The notes under the pieces were generated by a model, which was not told the origin of the DNA, made no database searches, and worked only from the letters and a program-made list of their open reading frames with translations. Made by a program: the position numbers and the translations under genes. Below, one piece after another: positions 16,747-25,570 of a stretch of DNA of 64,000 nt (positions are counted from its first letter, which is position 1; every line of letters begins with the position of its first letter). Source of the stretch: Paenibacillus illinoisensis NBRC 15959. Its GTDB lineage: Bacteria > Bacillota > Bacilli > Paenibacillales > Paenibacillaceae. The stretch lies in contig NZ_BIME01000006.1 in assembly GCF_004000925.1 (NCBI RefSeq), forward strand, positions 124,001-188,000, written 5' to 3'.

Positions 16747-16795
16747 TTGCCAAACTTCCAGCGATCTGTTAAAATACAGAACGAATGTTCAGTAT
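16747..16795 (+). promoter_or_regulatory. Promoter and palindromic operator of the TetR-MFS pair
   Basis: TTGCCA (16747-16752), a 17-nt spacer, TAAAAT (16770-16775). A palindrome with half-sites ATACAGAAC and GTTCAGTAT around GAAT (16774-16795; 8 of 9 positions symmetric) starts inside the -10 and covers the likely transcription start. That is the expected place for an autorepressing TetR operator. Confidence 0.7.
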
Positions 16796-16815
16796 GTAAG
16801 AGAGAGAGTGATGGT

Positions 16816-17415
16816 ATGAACAAAAAGCAACTTCAAACCGAGCAGACCAAGAAAAAACTTGCGGATGCCTCAAGAGCTCTTTTTGTACAAAAAGGCTATA
16901 AAGCGACGTCCATTGAAGATATTGTGGCTGCGACTGGCAGCAGCAAAGGAAATATTTATTACCATTTTAAAAGCAAAGAAGGCCTCTTTCTCTATCTGAT
17001 TGATGAGTGGGATCGGGAGTGGGAAGAGAACTGGGCTTCCAAGGAACATCTCTACAAGACATCCACGGAGAAGATCCATGGACTGATGGAGCAGCTTGTT
17101 CTGGATGACATGAACCACCCGCTGACGAAGGCAGCCGATGAGTTTTTCACGGGGGAAAAGAAGGAGAACGATATTGAGGAGCGCATTGCCTTGATGTTCG
17201 AGCGGCATATCCAGTTCAACAGACAACTGGTTCAGCAGGGCATTGAGAACGGTGAGTTTAAGGAAGACAATGTCGATCATCTGGCGCTGATTCTGGAAAG
17301 TGCCATTATTGGACTTAGCCAATTGTCTCGCGGGATGAAGTCAGAAGAGGCGGTGGCTTTATATCGCCAAGCAGCAAATGTATTCTTACATGGAATCTCC
17401 ATAAGCAAGGATTAA
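16816..17415 (+). CDS. TetR/AcrR-family transcriptional regulator
   Basis: 199 aa. The N-terminal TetR helix-turn-helix (about residues 9-55; DIVAATGSSKGNIYYHFKSK) is followed by an all-helical ligand and dimer domain. GAGAGAGTG lies before the ATG. The gene's own promoter holds a clear palindrome, and an MFS efflux gene follows 93 bp downstream in the same direction. The likely role is repression of that pump until a drug or metabolite binds. Confidence 0.92.
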   Translation: MNKKQLQTEQTKKKLADASRALFVQKGYKATSIEDIVAATGSSKGNIYYHFKSKEGLFLYLIDEWDREWEENWASKEHLYKTSTEKIHGLMEQLVLDDMNHPLTKAADEFFTGEKKENDIEERIALMFERHIQFNRQLVQQGIENGEFKEDNVDHLALILESAIIGLSQLSRGMKSEEAVALYRQAANVFLHGISISKD

Positions 17416-17508
17416 GATGGATTGAACACATCCATGACACCCATGAAACAATTCGTTTGCTCATCTATATAAACAGCAACATTTTGACAATTTACGGAGG
17501 ATACAATC

Positions 17509-18729
17509 ATGGCATTACTAACAAGAAACAGGGGCGCACTCCTACTGTTGATGTTTAATATTTTTCTCGTATTTACAGGTATTGGCTTGGTCGTACCAAT
17601 CATGCCTGCGTACATGGATCTGCTGCATATCACTGGTTTCACGGTTGGTTTGCTGGTCGCGGCATTTTCCTTTACCCAGTTTCTATTTTCTCCAGTAGCG
17701 GGCAGGTGGTCCGATTCATTCGGCCGTAAAAAGATCATTGTCGGCGGTATGCTGATTTTTGCCGTATCGGAATTCATGTTTGGTGCGGTCAATGCCCCCG
17801 TGCTGCTCTTCGCAGCCCGGATGCTCGGCGGGGTCGGTGCAGCGATGATTTTCCCTTCCATTATGGCCTACACCGCAGATATTACGACGGAAGAAGAGCG
17901 CGGCAAGGGGATGGGATTGATTAATGCAGCCATTACGACCGGATTCATTATTGGGCCGGGAATCGGTGGATATATTGCGGATTTTGGGATTCGGATTCCA
18001 TTTTATGCGGCAGGGGTTGCCGGATTGCTGGCAGCTATTATTACCCTGATTATCCTGCCGGAATCGACAAGGAGCACTGGAGAAGCAAGTAAACCCGCCA
18101 CTGGTGCAGCAAAAGCCAAAGCGCCGGGAATGGTATCCCAGCTGCTGAATTCCTACCGGGAACCTTACTTTTTCAGTCTGATTATCGTATTTGTCATGGC
18201 GTTTGGCCTGGCTAACTATGAGACCGTATTCTCTCTGTTTGTGGATCACAAATTCGGCTTCACGACCAAGGATATTGCATTTATCATTACATTCGGCTCG
18301 ATCGCGGGTGCGGTCGTGCAGGTATCCCTGATCGGGTGGCTGCTGAACAAGTTTGGGGAGAAGAAAGTAATTTCGGTATGTCTGTTCTTCGTGGCGGTGT
18401 TTGTACTGCTGACCCTGTTTGTGCACACGTACTGGCTCATTCTGGTGGTCACCTTTATTGTATTCCTGGGTATGGATATTTTGCGTCCAGCCATCAGCAC
18501 GCAGATGTCCAAACTGGCAGAGGAACAGCAAGGTTTCGTGGCTGGATTGAACTCCGCTTACACAAGCTTGGGTAATATCGCAGGTCCGATTGTGGCTGGT
18601 GCCTTGTTCGATGTAAATATCAACTATCCGTATGTTTCAGCTGCTGCTGTTCTGGCAATCTGTTTCCTGTTATCACTCCGGGTTCTCAGAGGGGTTAGAC
18701 CAGCAGGGCAAGCGAAGACGGAAATGTAG
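17509..18729 (+). CDS. MFS drug:H+ antiporter (NorA/Bmr-like, DHA1)
   Basis: 406 aa, 12 membrane helices. Motif A is visible as GRWSDSFGRKK (loop 2-3). The second half starts after a Lys/Ala-rich central loop near 190-205 (ASKPATGAAKAKAPG). The motif C-like GFIIGPGIGGYIAD marks an exporter. The substrate is unknown; the family covers fluoroquinolones, dyes and many other cations. GGAGG is 7-8 nt from the ATG. It is probably controlled by the TetR gene upstream. Confidence 0.9.
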   Translation: MALLTRNRGALLLLMFNIFLVFTGIGLVVPIMPAYMDLLHITGFTVGLLVAAFSFTQFLFSPVAGRWSDSFGRKKIIVGGMLIFAVSEFMFGAVNAPVLLFAARMLGGVGAAMIFPSIMAYTADITTEEERGKGMGLINAAITTGFIIGPGIGGYIADFGIRIPFYAAGVAGLLAAIITLIILPESTRSTGEASKPATGAAKAKAPGMVSQLLNSYREPYFFSLIIVFVMAFGLANYETVFSLFVDHKFGFTTKDIAFIITFGSIAGAVVQVSLIGWLLNKFGEKKVISVCLFFVAVFVLLTLFVHTYWLILVVTFIVFLGMDILRPAISTQMSKLAEEQQGFVAGLNSAYTSLGNIAGPIVAGALFDVNINYPYVSAAAVLAICFLLSLRVLRGVRPAGQAKTEM

Positions 18730-18869
18730 TCCGGCGAGGAAATGAACGTAAAGACGTCTATTTTTGTTATAATAAGAAATGCTGGAAGTGAATACGATGG
18801 GCTGGGTTACGATAAAAGGTACCGAGGACGGTCATTTTTAAGCATATACAGGATTATTGGAGTGATAAC

Positions 18870-19037
18870 ATGAGCAAAGCAAAGGGTAAAGGCGGCACGG
18901 GCCGTGGTACCGGCAAAAAAGGCTGGAATCGCTGGCAAGCCAGTGCCAATCGGGCGAAAAGTGCCCCGAAGCCTTATAAAAGCAAAGGTACGAAGAAGAA
19001 AGACGATGCCGAAACTTCAAGTGACAAGTCCCTGTAA
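18870..19037 (+). CDS. Small Lys/Gly-rich protein, 55 aa, unknown
   Basis: Reads MSKAKGKGGTGRGTGKKGWN at the start and continues basic to an acidic-Ser tail (DDAETSSDKSL). It is disordered-looking and very basic, with two Trp. TTGGAGTG precedes the ATG and a TATAAT (18768-18773) lies about 100 bp upstream. A strong terminator follows directly, which supports a real short gene. Its composition recalls small nucleic-acid-binding or spore-core proteins; no family is assigned. Confidence 0.65.
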   Translation: MSKAKGKGGTGRGTGKKGWNRWQASANRAKSAPKPYKSKGTKKKDDAETSSDKSL

Positions 19038-19057
19038 ATGGGCACAAGATAAGATAG

Positions 19058-19098
19058 AAAAAGAGATCTCCCATGAAAAAGGGAAGATCTCTTTTTTT
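19058..19098. terminator. Bidirectional terminator between convergent genes
   Basis: AAAGAGATCTCCC pairs with GGGAAGATCTCTTT (one bulge), with A-run before and T7 after. It serves the small basic gene and the chemoreceptor gene. Confidence 0.9.
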
Positions 19099-19120
19099 GT
19101 GAATGGCATCGTATATTCGA

Positions 19121-20887
19121 TTAATTTGCTTGCTTAACTTTGAAGAATGAAATCAGCTCCTGCAGCTGCTTGGAAACCGCAGAGAGTTCATCCGAAGCAC
19201 TTACAATGGACGCCATGGAAGCTTCCTGCTCAGCAATTGATTGTTCAATCTGCTTGCTGCTGTTAGCTGCCTTGCTAACACTTGCGGACAGCTCATCTGC
19301 TGTTGCAGACATCTCTTGTGTACTGGCGGAGATTTCCTCCGTAGAACTGGAGATATCCTGGATCTGATTCGCGACTTTGTTCGTGGCTGTCAGGATATCG
19401 CCGAAGAATTCACCTGTCTCCCGGGTAACCTGAGAACCTTTCTCTACTTCACGCGAACCAAGCTGCATAGCTTCGGCAGACTGCGAGATGTCCCGCTGAA
19501 TCTCGTCGATTAACGAGCGGATCTGATCAGCCGATTGCTGCGATTGTTCTGCCAATTTGCGTACTTCTCCTGCCACGACGGCAAATCCTTTTCCTTCTTC
19601 ACCCACGCGTGCAGCTTCGATGGAAGCATTCAGGGCGAGCAAATTGGTTTGTCCTGCAATGTCCGTAATGAGATTGACAATACCGCTAATCTCATTGGAA
19701 CGGTTTTCCAAAGACTGGATGGACTCGGATGTGTGTTGTACGGCTCCCGAGATCAGATCCATTTGCTCAATGACTTGCTGCATAATCTCATGGCCCGTAT
19801 GGGACCGCTGCTCCATGCTCTGCGCTTCATCGGCAACCTCTGAAGAACTGCTCGCGATGGTTTGAACAACCGTAGACATTTCCGTCATGGCCCGCGCGTT
19901 TTCAACGGACGCTTGGTCCTGCGAGCGAAGGCCGAGGGAGATGTCCCGAATATTCGTACTGATCATTTGAATATTGCCATTGTTATTTTCCGAGATCTCC
20001 AGCAATTTCTTGGAGGAGTTGGACAGGTGATGTGAAGTCAGTTGGACTTTGGACATCGTATCGTTGAAGCGTTCAATCATCGTATTGAATTTCTGATTAA
20101 TGATCCCCAGATCATCTCGGCCTGTCTGGATGGATACATCCAGATTCCCCGAGCTGGCCACATCGATGCCCTTCATCAGGTTACGGATCGGAGTTAACGT
20201 TTTCTTCAACAGGACATATTGCAGAATCATGAACAGAAGCAGGAAACCTATAAGGAACATGCTGCTGTATGTAATCAGCTTATGAAGACCACTCGGGATT
20301 GCGTTGGCATCGACATCGAAGTAAATGGCGGCGTACATTTCACCCGCAGAATTCTTGATCGGATACATAATGGTTGTCCAGGTTCCATATTCGTCTGTAT
20401 AAAAGCTGCTTAGCGCAGGTTGCCCGTCCTTCTTCATGCCTTCCAGGGCTTTCGCGTTTTCCTGTGGGAGTGGGTACATGGAGCCTACAGCCAGATTCAA
20501 TTCTTCGAAAGGCTGTACCAGGTTGGTCGGAACGGCGATGATGGACGTTTGGTTGCCTTCCGCCAGTTCGGTTCCAAAAATATAGGTCTGGGCAATGTTG
20601 GGATACAGTTCATGGATGGAATCCAGATAGTCTCGCAGTTCTTTTTGCACTGGACCGTCATAGCTTTTTTCATTAATGGCTTCAAGCACTTTGGCTGTGT
20701 CCAGATCGTCCGACCACTTCTGGGTGGTCACTTTGGCCTGATCATAGAGCTGCTGGCTGAGTACGTTTTTCTGCAGCTGATATCCAGCTGTAATCAGGAT
20801 GATTCCAATCAACATAATACTACCGAATGATATAACGAGGTTTTTGGCAAAGAAAGGCATGGTACTCCATCGAATCTTAGCTAACAA
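19121..20887 (-). CDS. Methyl-accepting chemotaxis protein
   Basis: 588 aa. A first membrane helix (about 16-36) and an extracellular Cache-like sensor (about 40-200) precede a second helix (about 203-226). A HAMP domain (to about 280) and a long signalling coiled coil follow, with the conserved tip [21 protein letters not shown]. It relays ligand binding to CheA/CheW; the ligand is unknown. The start is a TTG with AAAGGAGA 9-10 nt upstream; an ATG at 20860 is an alternative. It is monocistronic, with no chemotaxis genes nearby. Confidence 0.92.
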   Translation of the reverse strand: MLAKIRWSTMPFFAKNLVISFGSIMLIGIILITAGYQLQKNVLSQQLYDQAKVTTQKWSDDLDTAKVLEAINEKSYDGPVQKELRDYLDSIHELYPNIAQTYIFGTELAEGNQTSIIAVPTNLVQPFEELNLAVGSMYPLPQENAKALEGMKKDGQPALSSFYTDEYGTWTTIMYPIKNSAGEMYAAIYFDVDANAIPSGLHKLITYSSMFLIGFLLLFMILQYVLLKKTLTPIRNLMKGIDVASSGNLDVSIQTGRDDLGIINQKFNTMIERFNDTMSKVQLTSHHLSNSSKKLLEISENNNGNIQMISTNIRDISLGLRSQDQASVENARAMTEMSTVVQTIASSSSEVADEAQSMEQRSHTGHEIMQQVIEQMDLISGAVQHTSESIQSLENRSNEISGIVNLITDIAGQTNLLALNASIEAARVGEEGKGFAVVAGEVRKLAEQSQQSADQIRSLIDEIQRDISQSAEAMQLGSREVEKGSQVTRETGEFFGDILTATNKVANQIQDISSSTEEISASTQEMSATADELSASVSKAANSSKQIEQSIAEQEASMASIVSASDELSAVSKQLQELISFFKVKQAN

Positions 20888-21287
20888 CTTGTTTCTCTCC
20901 TTTTTTCTGGTTAAATTGATCTATTCGTATATGTGAATCGTTCCAGACTCTTCTAGGACCTCCAGACATATCGTATTCATGGAATATATCGTAATAAAGT
21001 CATATGAATGTTAGTAATGAAAATAAAATGATGCTTTAGTACTAAAACTTTCAGCGTTTTTTCGCGTTTTTCAGAAAGTTTGGAGAAGAATCGGAGCAAG
21101 AAAATGGTTCATTATGCAAGCAGTCCTCTTCATCGTATGGTGTAATCAGGCCATTTGCGGGAGGGGTATTTAACAGAGACTGACTTTACATAAAATACTG
21201 GCCTTCGATTCTACGGGCTGTGATACAATAGGTGAGGTCTGTACAGAAACGGAAACACGCATGAGGTCGAGGAGGAGCAGAAACACG
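20888..21287. other. Intergenic region between the chemoreceptor and dgk genes
   Basis: About 400 bp without a gene. It holds the 5' flanks of two divergent genes. Before dgk I see an extended -10 (TG-A-TACAAT, 21221-21229) with only a weak -35. I did not find a sigma-D type motif for the chemoreceptor, and nothing else structured stands out. Confidence 0.5.
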
Positions 21288-21911
21288 ATGAATTCAGCCC
21301 CGTTTATTGCGGTGGAGGGTGCGATTGGAGCAGGGAAAACCACCCTGGCAACGATGCTTTCCAAGGAATTAAACCTTCCGCTGGTGAAGGAAATAGTAGA
21401 AGAGAATCCCTTTCTGGCTTCCTTCTATCAAAATATTGATGAGTGGAGCTTCCAGCTTGAAATGTTTTTTCTATGCAACCGGTTCAAGCAATTGGAAGAC
21501 ACCGGTCTGCACTACATTGAACAAAATACGCCCGTCATATCGGATTATCATATCTACAAAAATATGATCTTTGCCGAACGTACCCTGAAAGGGACCAAAC
21601 GGGACAAGTACCGTCAAATCTATCACTTGTTAACCGACGATCTGCCTAAACCCAATCTGGTGTTATACATCGAAGCCGAGCTGGACACATTGATGTATCG
21701 CATTAACAAACGTGGACGTTCCTTTGAACAGGATATGGACCCGGCATATATGGAACAATTGATCGCGGATTACAAAACAGGCATGGCCTACCTGGCGGAA
21801 AGTACGAACCCGCCAACCATTATTAAAGTCAATGCGGAGCAGCTGGATTTTGTGGAGCATCCTGAACATTTCAGGCAGATTGTTAATCAGGTAAAGGAGT
21901 ATATCAGATGA
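21288..21911 (+). CDS. dgk: Deoxyguanosine kinase
   Basis: 207 aa, the same length as Bacillus subtilis Dgk. P-loop GAIGAGKTT near residues 12-20, a WSFQLEMFFLCNRFKQLED helix, a DYHIYKN substrate-site motif and a KRGRSFEQ lid arginine region are all present. It phosphorylates deoxyguanosine (and deoxyinosine) in purine deoxynucleoside salvage in the cytosol. GGAGGAG precedes the ATG. The stop overlaps the dck start (ATGA). Confidence 0.93.
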   Translation: MNSAPFIAVEGAIGAGKTTLATMLSKELNLPLVKEIVEENPFLASFYQNIDEWSFQLEMFFLCNRFKQLEDTGLHYIEQNTPVISDYHIYKNMIFAERTLKGTKRDKYRQIYHLLTDDLPKPNLVLYIEAELDTLMYRINKRGRSFEQDMDPAYMEQLIADYKTGMAYLAESTNPPTIIKVNAEQLDFVEHPEHFRQIVNQVKEYIR

Positions 21912-22564
21912 ATAACTATGGCATTCCGGCGAATGCATTAATTACGGTAGCAGGTACGGTTGGCGTGGGCAAATCCACGTTAACGGCAGCACTTGCGCAG
22001 CGTTTGAATTTCAAGACATCCCTGGAGCAGGTCGATCATAATCCGTATCTGGAGAAGTTCTATCATGATTTTGAGCGTTGGAGCTTCCACTTGCAAATCT
22101 ACTTCCTGGCGGAGCGTTTCAAGGAACAGAAGAAGATCTTCGAGCTTGGCGGGGGATTTGTGCAGGATCGCTCCATCTATGAAGATACGGGAATCTTTGC
22201 GCAAATGCATGCGGATCAGGGTACGATGTCAGCCACGGATTTCGAAACGTACAGCAGTTTGTTTGAAGCGATGGTCATGACACCGTATTTCCCTCATCCC
22301 GATGTGTTGATCTATCTGGAAGGCAGTCTGCCGTCCATTCTGAACCGAATTACGGAACGCGGACGTGAAATGGAAATTCAGACCGACCGCTCGTATTGGG
22401 AACATATGCATGAACGTTATTCGGTATGGATTGATCAGTTCACCGCTTGTCCGGTACTGCGTCTGAACATTGATCAGTATGATGTACATGATCCGGCTTC
22501 AGTAGATGCCATTCTGGCACAGATTGCTGCAGTCATTCAGCCTTCCAAAGAAGCGAAACTATAA
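21908..22564 (+). CDS. dck: Deoxyadenosine/deoxycytidine kinase
   Basis: 218 aa. P-loop GTVGVGKST near 16-24, FERWSFHLQIYFLAERFKEQ, and the DRSIYEDTGIFA motif that distinguishes Dck from Dgk. It provides dAMP and dCMP from salvage and completes the pair with dgk; both are needed where thymidine kinase is the only other deoxynucleoside kinase. It is translationally coupled to dgk through the 4-bp overlap, and a terminator follows. Confidence 0.93.
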   Translation: MNNYGIPANALITVAGTVGVGKSTLTAALAQRLNFKTSLEQVDHNPYLEKFYHDFERWSFHLQIYFLAERFKEQKKIFELGGGFVQDRSIYEDTGIFAQMHADQGTMSATDFETYSSLFEAMVMTPYFPHPDVLIYLEGSLPSILNRITERGREMEIQTDRSYWEHMHERYSVWIDQFTACPVLRLNIDQYDVHDPASVDAILAQIAAVIQPSKEAKL

Positions 22565-22580
22565 CAATAGCTTCATTATG

Positions 22581-22624
22581 CACCCCCTCTTAGCTGTGTA
22601 CGGCAAAGAGGGGGTGTTTATTTA
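22581..22624. terminator. Intrinsic terminator after dgk-dck
   Basis: CACCCCCTCTT pairs perfectly with AAGAGGGGGTG around a 14-nt loop, then TTTATTTATTTT. Confidence 0.88.
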
Positions 22625-22627
22625 TTT

Positions 22628-23083
22628 TCAGAAAGAGTCGTTCTTTATTGGCAGGGATGACCTATGCTGCGTCAGATAGTACAGGAACCAGACGGCATGT
22701 CTCTGTTCATCCGTGGCTGCCCGCTTAAACGCTGCTTGGATATAGGGGTCTGTCGCCTGATCAGATACATCAGCGTAAAATTCTACGGTTTCCTGTTCGT
22801 CTTTGAAAGCGTAGTTTAGACCGGCAATATATTCAGATGGACAGTCCTGAGCAATCTGAACGGTGGGCTGCATGCCTGTTAAGGATACATAGATAGCCAT
22901 AAAAACTTGAAGATGTTTCATCTCATCTTGACGTATTTCTAAAATACGTGCTTTTTCTTCCTCCGTAGGTGCAAGTTCAGCCAGTTTGGCATAACAGGCA
23001 ATAGCTGACGATTCTCCATTAATAGCCTTTGCAATCTGAGCAGTGAGCATGCTGTCATTTCGATAATATGGAACATAATACAT
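22628..23083 (-). CDS. Ferritin-like four-helix protein
   Basis: 151 aa. Four helices carry the ferritin/rubrerythrin-type ligands: E in GESSAIACY, ExxH-like D-E-M-K-H, E in DEQETVEFY, and D-E-Q-R-H near the end. The sequence begins with a Tyr/Pro-rich YYVPYYRND segment. It is likely a di-iron protein with a redox or storage role in the cytosol or spore; the substrate is unknown. AAAGGAG precedes the ATG. It is monocistronic. Confidence 0.8.
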   Translation of the reverse strand: MYYVPYYRNDSMLTAQIAKAINGESSAIACYAKLAELAPTEEEKARILEIRQDEMKHLQVFMAIYVSLTGMQPTVQIAQDCPSEYIAGLNYAFKDEQETVEFYADVSDQATDPYIQAAFKRAATDEQRHAVWFLYYLTQHRSSLPIKNDSF

Positions 23084-23274
23084 GGGCGAGGGCTCCTTTC
23101 CATGGCTTTTGAATTAGATTATGCCGATGTTGGGCGGGTGTGCCTGTTTCAAGGTTAATGAACTCCATGCGCTTAGATTGTAGAAATATGTTGAAAGAGA
23201 GTACATTTTGTGGTTTCATAAGAAAGGTGAATTCTGGAAAATAAGCATAAGCATGACTCAGGAGGGAAAAGCAC

Positions 23275-23757
23275 GTGGAAGAGAAACAAGGAATCCGAAT
23301 TGGCTTACCGATCATCGGTGGGTTAATTGCAGCGATTGTAGGGGGAGCCGTGTGGGCAGCAATTGCAGCATCGACCGAATATGAGGTAGGGCTGATCGCC
23401 ATCTTGATTGGGGCACTTACGGGGTATGCGGTTGTGTTGTTCTCCAACAAACGTATTGCAACGGTACATAAAATCATTGCGGTTATTTTCGCACTTCTCG
23501 GTATTTTGCTGGGTAAGTATCTTACCGTGATCTATTTTACATCCCAGTTGTTCGGAGATATCGGAATGATGGAACTGGCGTTTGATGTTGAGATCATCCG
23601 CGAGTTCTTCGCAACCATTACAGATTACTTCAGTGAGCCGATTGATCTGTTGTTCATCGTGCTGGCTATTGTATCCGCATGGCAGATTCCGGGACGCATG
23701 GCGAAGACAAGCCTGGCATCGACAGCTTCGTCATCCGATCATGCGCCAAGAGCATAA
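23275..23757 (+). CDS. Small integral membrane protein, unknown function
   Basis: 160 aa from a GTG with AGGAGGGA upstream. Four hydrophobic segments are visible (about 10-30, 38-55, 64-85 and 120-140), with a short charged N-terminus and a Ser/Ala-rich cytoplasmic tail. I recognise no transport or enzyme motif. It is monocistronic, with a strong terminator downstream. Confidence 0.75.
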   Translation: MEEKQGIRIGLPIIGGLIAAIVGGAVWAAIAASTEYEVGLIAILIGALTGYAVVLFSNKRIATVHKIIAVIFALLGILLGKYLTVIYFTSQLFGDIGMMELAFDVEIIREFFATITDYFSEPIDLLFIVLAIVSAWQIPGRMAKTSLASTASSSDHAPRA

Positions 23758-23877
23758 TAGGGGAACACTGCCTCGGTAATCAGTACGGTGCAATGTAATC
23801 ACTGGTTATACCATTTAAAAAGTACTCAGAGTGAAGGGCCGGAAGGGGTCAATCACATTGCGGCTGAGATACAGGGA

Positions 23878-23919
23878 AAGGGACGTAACGCCTATGGCGT
23901 ACGTCCCTTTTTTTTTATA
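23878..23919 (+). terminator. Intrinsic terminator
   Basis: AAGGGACGTA-A-CGCC/GGCGTACGTCCCTT with one bulge, followed by nine T. Weak in the other direction. Confidence 0.9.
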
Positions 23920-23958
23920 CTTGGAGTAGATCGGATTTAATGAGAAAAGCATATAGTA

Positions 23959-24702
23959 TTAGCTCTTACGGTCAGCAAAGACTGCCATCGCATCCTTCAT
24001 AAACATGGCCAATCCTTCGCCAAATTGATCGATATTACGAGTGAAGCGTTCATCATCCACATACATTTGTCCCAATCCTCTGAAAGCCTCCGGGGAATAG
24101 TTTCCCATGTTGTTCAGATAGGCATACCATTCGGCGATTCCTGCTTGAGCCTCGTTCGAGGCAGGGTCCGTGTGACGAAGTGCTGCCAGCCGTGTATAAA
24201 TTTCATTCATTTGATCGGACAGGGCTTTCTGTTCTTGGGCAGATTTGCCCTGAAGATTCTGGTTTGCTTTTTCTACAGCTTCGTCTCCCCAACGTTCTCT
24301 GGCTTCCTTTTCATACGGATTTTTGCTGAAGTCGAATCCTTCGAACTGTTCTTTCGTTGTCATGTGTATCTCTCCTCTCATATGCAAAACGCTTCGATCA
24401 ATGGTAGCGATCATTTGATCAAGTCGCTGACGCTTTTCCAGCAAAATACGGCGGTGCATCTGAAGTGCTTCCTCCCGGTTAAAGGAAGGGTTGGTGATAA
24501 TGCTTTTGATCTCTTTCAGGGAGAAATCAAGCTCTCTGAAAAATAAAATCTGCTGCAGCGTTTCCAGATTGGCATCCGAGTACAGCCGATATCCGGCTGA
24601 AGTGACTTCGTCCGGGGTTAATAAACCGATCTCATCATAATGATGCAGTGTGCGCACACTGATCGAGGCAAGTTCGGCAACTTCTTTGACTTTCATGGCC
24701 AT
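23959..24702 (-). CDS. MerR-family regulator with TipAS drug-binding domain (Mta/TipA-like)
   Basis: 247 aa. Residues 1-70 are a MerR winged helix (VRTLHHYDEIGLL), followed by a dimerisation coiled coil (75-110) and a TipAS domain (about 120-245) with the WGDEAVEKANQN and YVDDERFTRNIDQ stretches. It closely resembles Bacillus Mta, which activates multidrug transporter genes. The ATG at 24702 follows AAGGAGG with 7-nt spacing; a TTG 6 bp upstream is less likely. The gene's own promoter has the classic MerR geometry, so autoactivation is likely. Confidence 0.9.
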   Translation of the reverse strand: MAMKVKEVAELASISVRTLHHYDEIGLLTPDEVTSAGYRLYSDANLETLQQILFFRELDFSLKEIKSIITNPSFNREEALQMHRRILLEKRQRLDQMIATIDRSVLHMRGEIHMTTKEQFEGFDFSKNPYEKEARERWGDEAVEKANQNLQGKSAQEQKALSDQMNEIYTRLAALRHTDPASNEAQAGIAEWYAYLNNMGNYSPEAFRGLGQMYVDDERFTRNIDQFGEGLAMFMKDAMAVFADRKS

Positions 24703-24725
24703 GATCAAACCTCCTTACACCACCG

Positions 24726-24756
24726 ATTGTATAGCGTCACGTAACGTGAGAGTCAA
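24726..24756 (-). promoter_or_regulatory. MerR-type promoter with 19-bp spacer and palindromic operator
   Basis: On the minus strand TTGACT, a 19-nt spacer, TACAAT. The spacer contains the perfect palindrome TCACGTTACGTGA (24737-24749). Overlong spacers with a central dyad are diagnostic of MerR-family activation. Confidence 0.85.
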
Positions 24757-24761
24757 CAGGT

Positions 24762-24797
24762 AAAAAAAGATGCGAGCCAGGAGGCCGCATCCAAAAA
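24762..24797 (-). terminator. Terminator of the thiamine salvage operon
   Basis: On the minus strand GGATGCGGCC pairs with GGCTCGCATC (imperfect centre), then seven T. It lies about 105 nt after the thiE stop. Confidence 0.75.
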
Positions 24798-24901
24798 GTA
24801 TGAACAATGATGAATGTTGGGAGTAAGCGGTGAGGCAGTCAGTCTGAAGGAGCAGCCTGCCCCCAGCGTGTGGGGAGGGGAGGCGGTGCAGGTAGGCGCG
24901 G

Positions 24902-25570
24902 CTATGCCTGCATCCCACGCACCGCCGCAGCGAACTGCGCAGCGGCTGCGCGCACATCGGCCGCGCCCGCGATGGCGGAGATGACGGCTACGCCGTCGGC
25001 TCCTGCCGCCATCACGGCGGCCGTGGTATCGGGCGTAATGCCGCCGATACCCACCACCGGAACTGCGATGCCTGCGGCGCGCAGTTCCGCCACCCCGGCG
25101 GGGCCCAGCACAGCGTGGGCATCCGCCTTGGAGCGCGTCGGGTACATGGGCCCGACGCCAAGGTAGTCGGCGCCCGCCTGCACGGCACGGCGCGCCTCAG
25201 CCACGGAGTGGGCGGATACACCAAGCATCCGCCCGGCTCCGATGCGGGCGCGTACCAGCGCCGCGTCCGCATCGTCCTGGCCGACATGCATGCCGTCGGC
25301 CTCCACGGCAACAGCCAGCTCCACATCATCGTTCACGATGAACGGAATCCCGTGCTGGCTGCACACCTCGCGAAGCTGCATCGCCAGCGAGATGCGGGCT
25401 TCGCCAGCAAGTGCGCCAGTTCCCTTCTCGCGGAACTGGAACAGCGTGATGCCGCCGGCGATGGCTTGGCGCAGCACATTCACGGGGTCCAGCGTTGTAT
25501 TCACGCTGCCCATCACCAGGTACACCTGCATGGCCTGGCGTACCGCTTCTGCACCCCATCTGCGCATCAC
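24902..25570 (-). CDS. thiE: Thiamine-phosphate synthase
   Basis: 222 aa TIM barrel. FQFREKGTG near 45, FIVNDDVELA near 85, DGMHVGQDD near 100, GVGPMYPTRSK near 145 and VVGIGGIT near 180 are the ThiE pyrophosphate and pyrimidine binding loops. It joins HMP-PP and thiazole phosphate to thiamine phosphate. The start overlaps the thiD stop (ATGA). The gene is markedly GC-richer than the rest of the operon, with Ala/Gly GCG, GCC and GGC codons dominating. Confidence 0.93.
   Translation of the reverse strand: MMRRWGAEAVRQAMQVYLVMGSVNTTLDPVNVLRQAIAGGITLFQFREKGTGALAGEARISLAMQLREVCSQHGIPFIVNDDVELAVAVEADGMHVGQDDADAALVRARIGAGRMLGVSAHSVAEARRAVQAGADYLGVGPMYPTRSKADAHAVLGPAGVAELRAAGIAVPVVGIGGITPDTTAAVMAAGADGVAVISAIAGAADVRAAAAQFAAAVRGMQA

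Noticed and set aside
17716..18531. A 271-codon open frame on the minus strand
   Set aside because: It is opposite the MFS transporter and rich in Gln, His and Arg without any fold signature.
18750..18775. Terminator after the MFS gene
   Set aside because: AGACGTCT is only an 8-bp palindrome with no loop, so a proper hairpin cannot form. The T-run more likely belongs to the promoter region of the small downstream gene.
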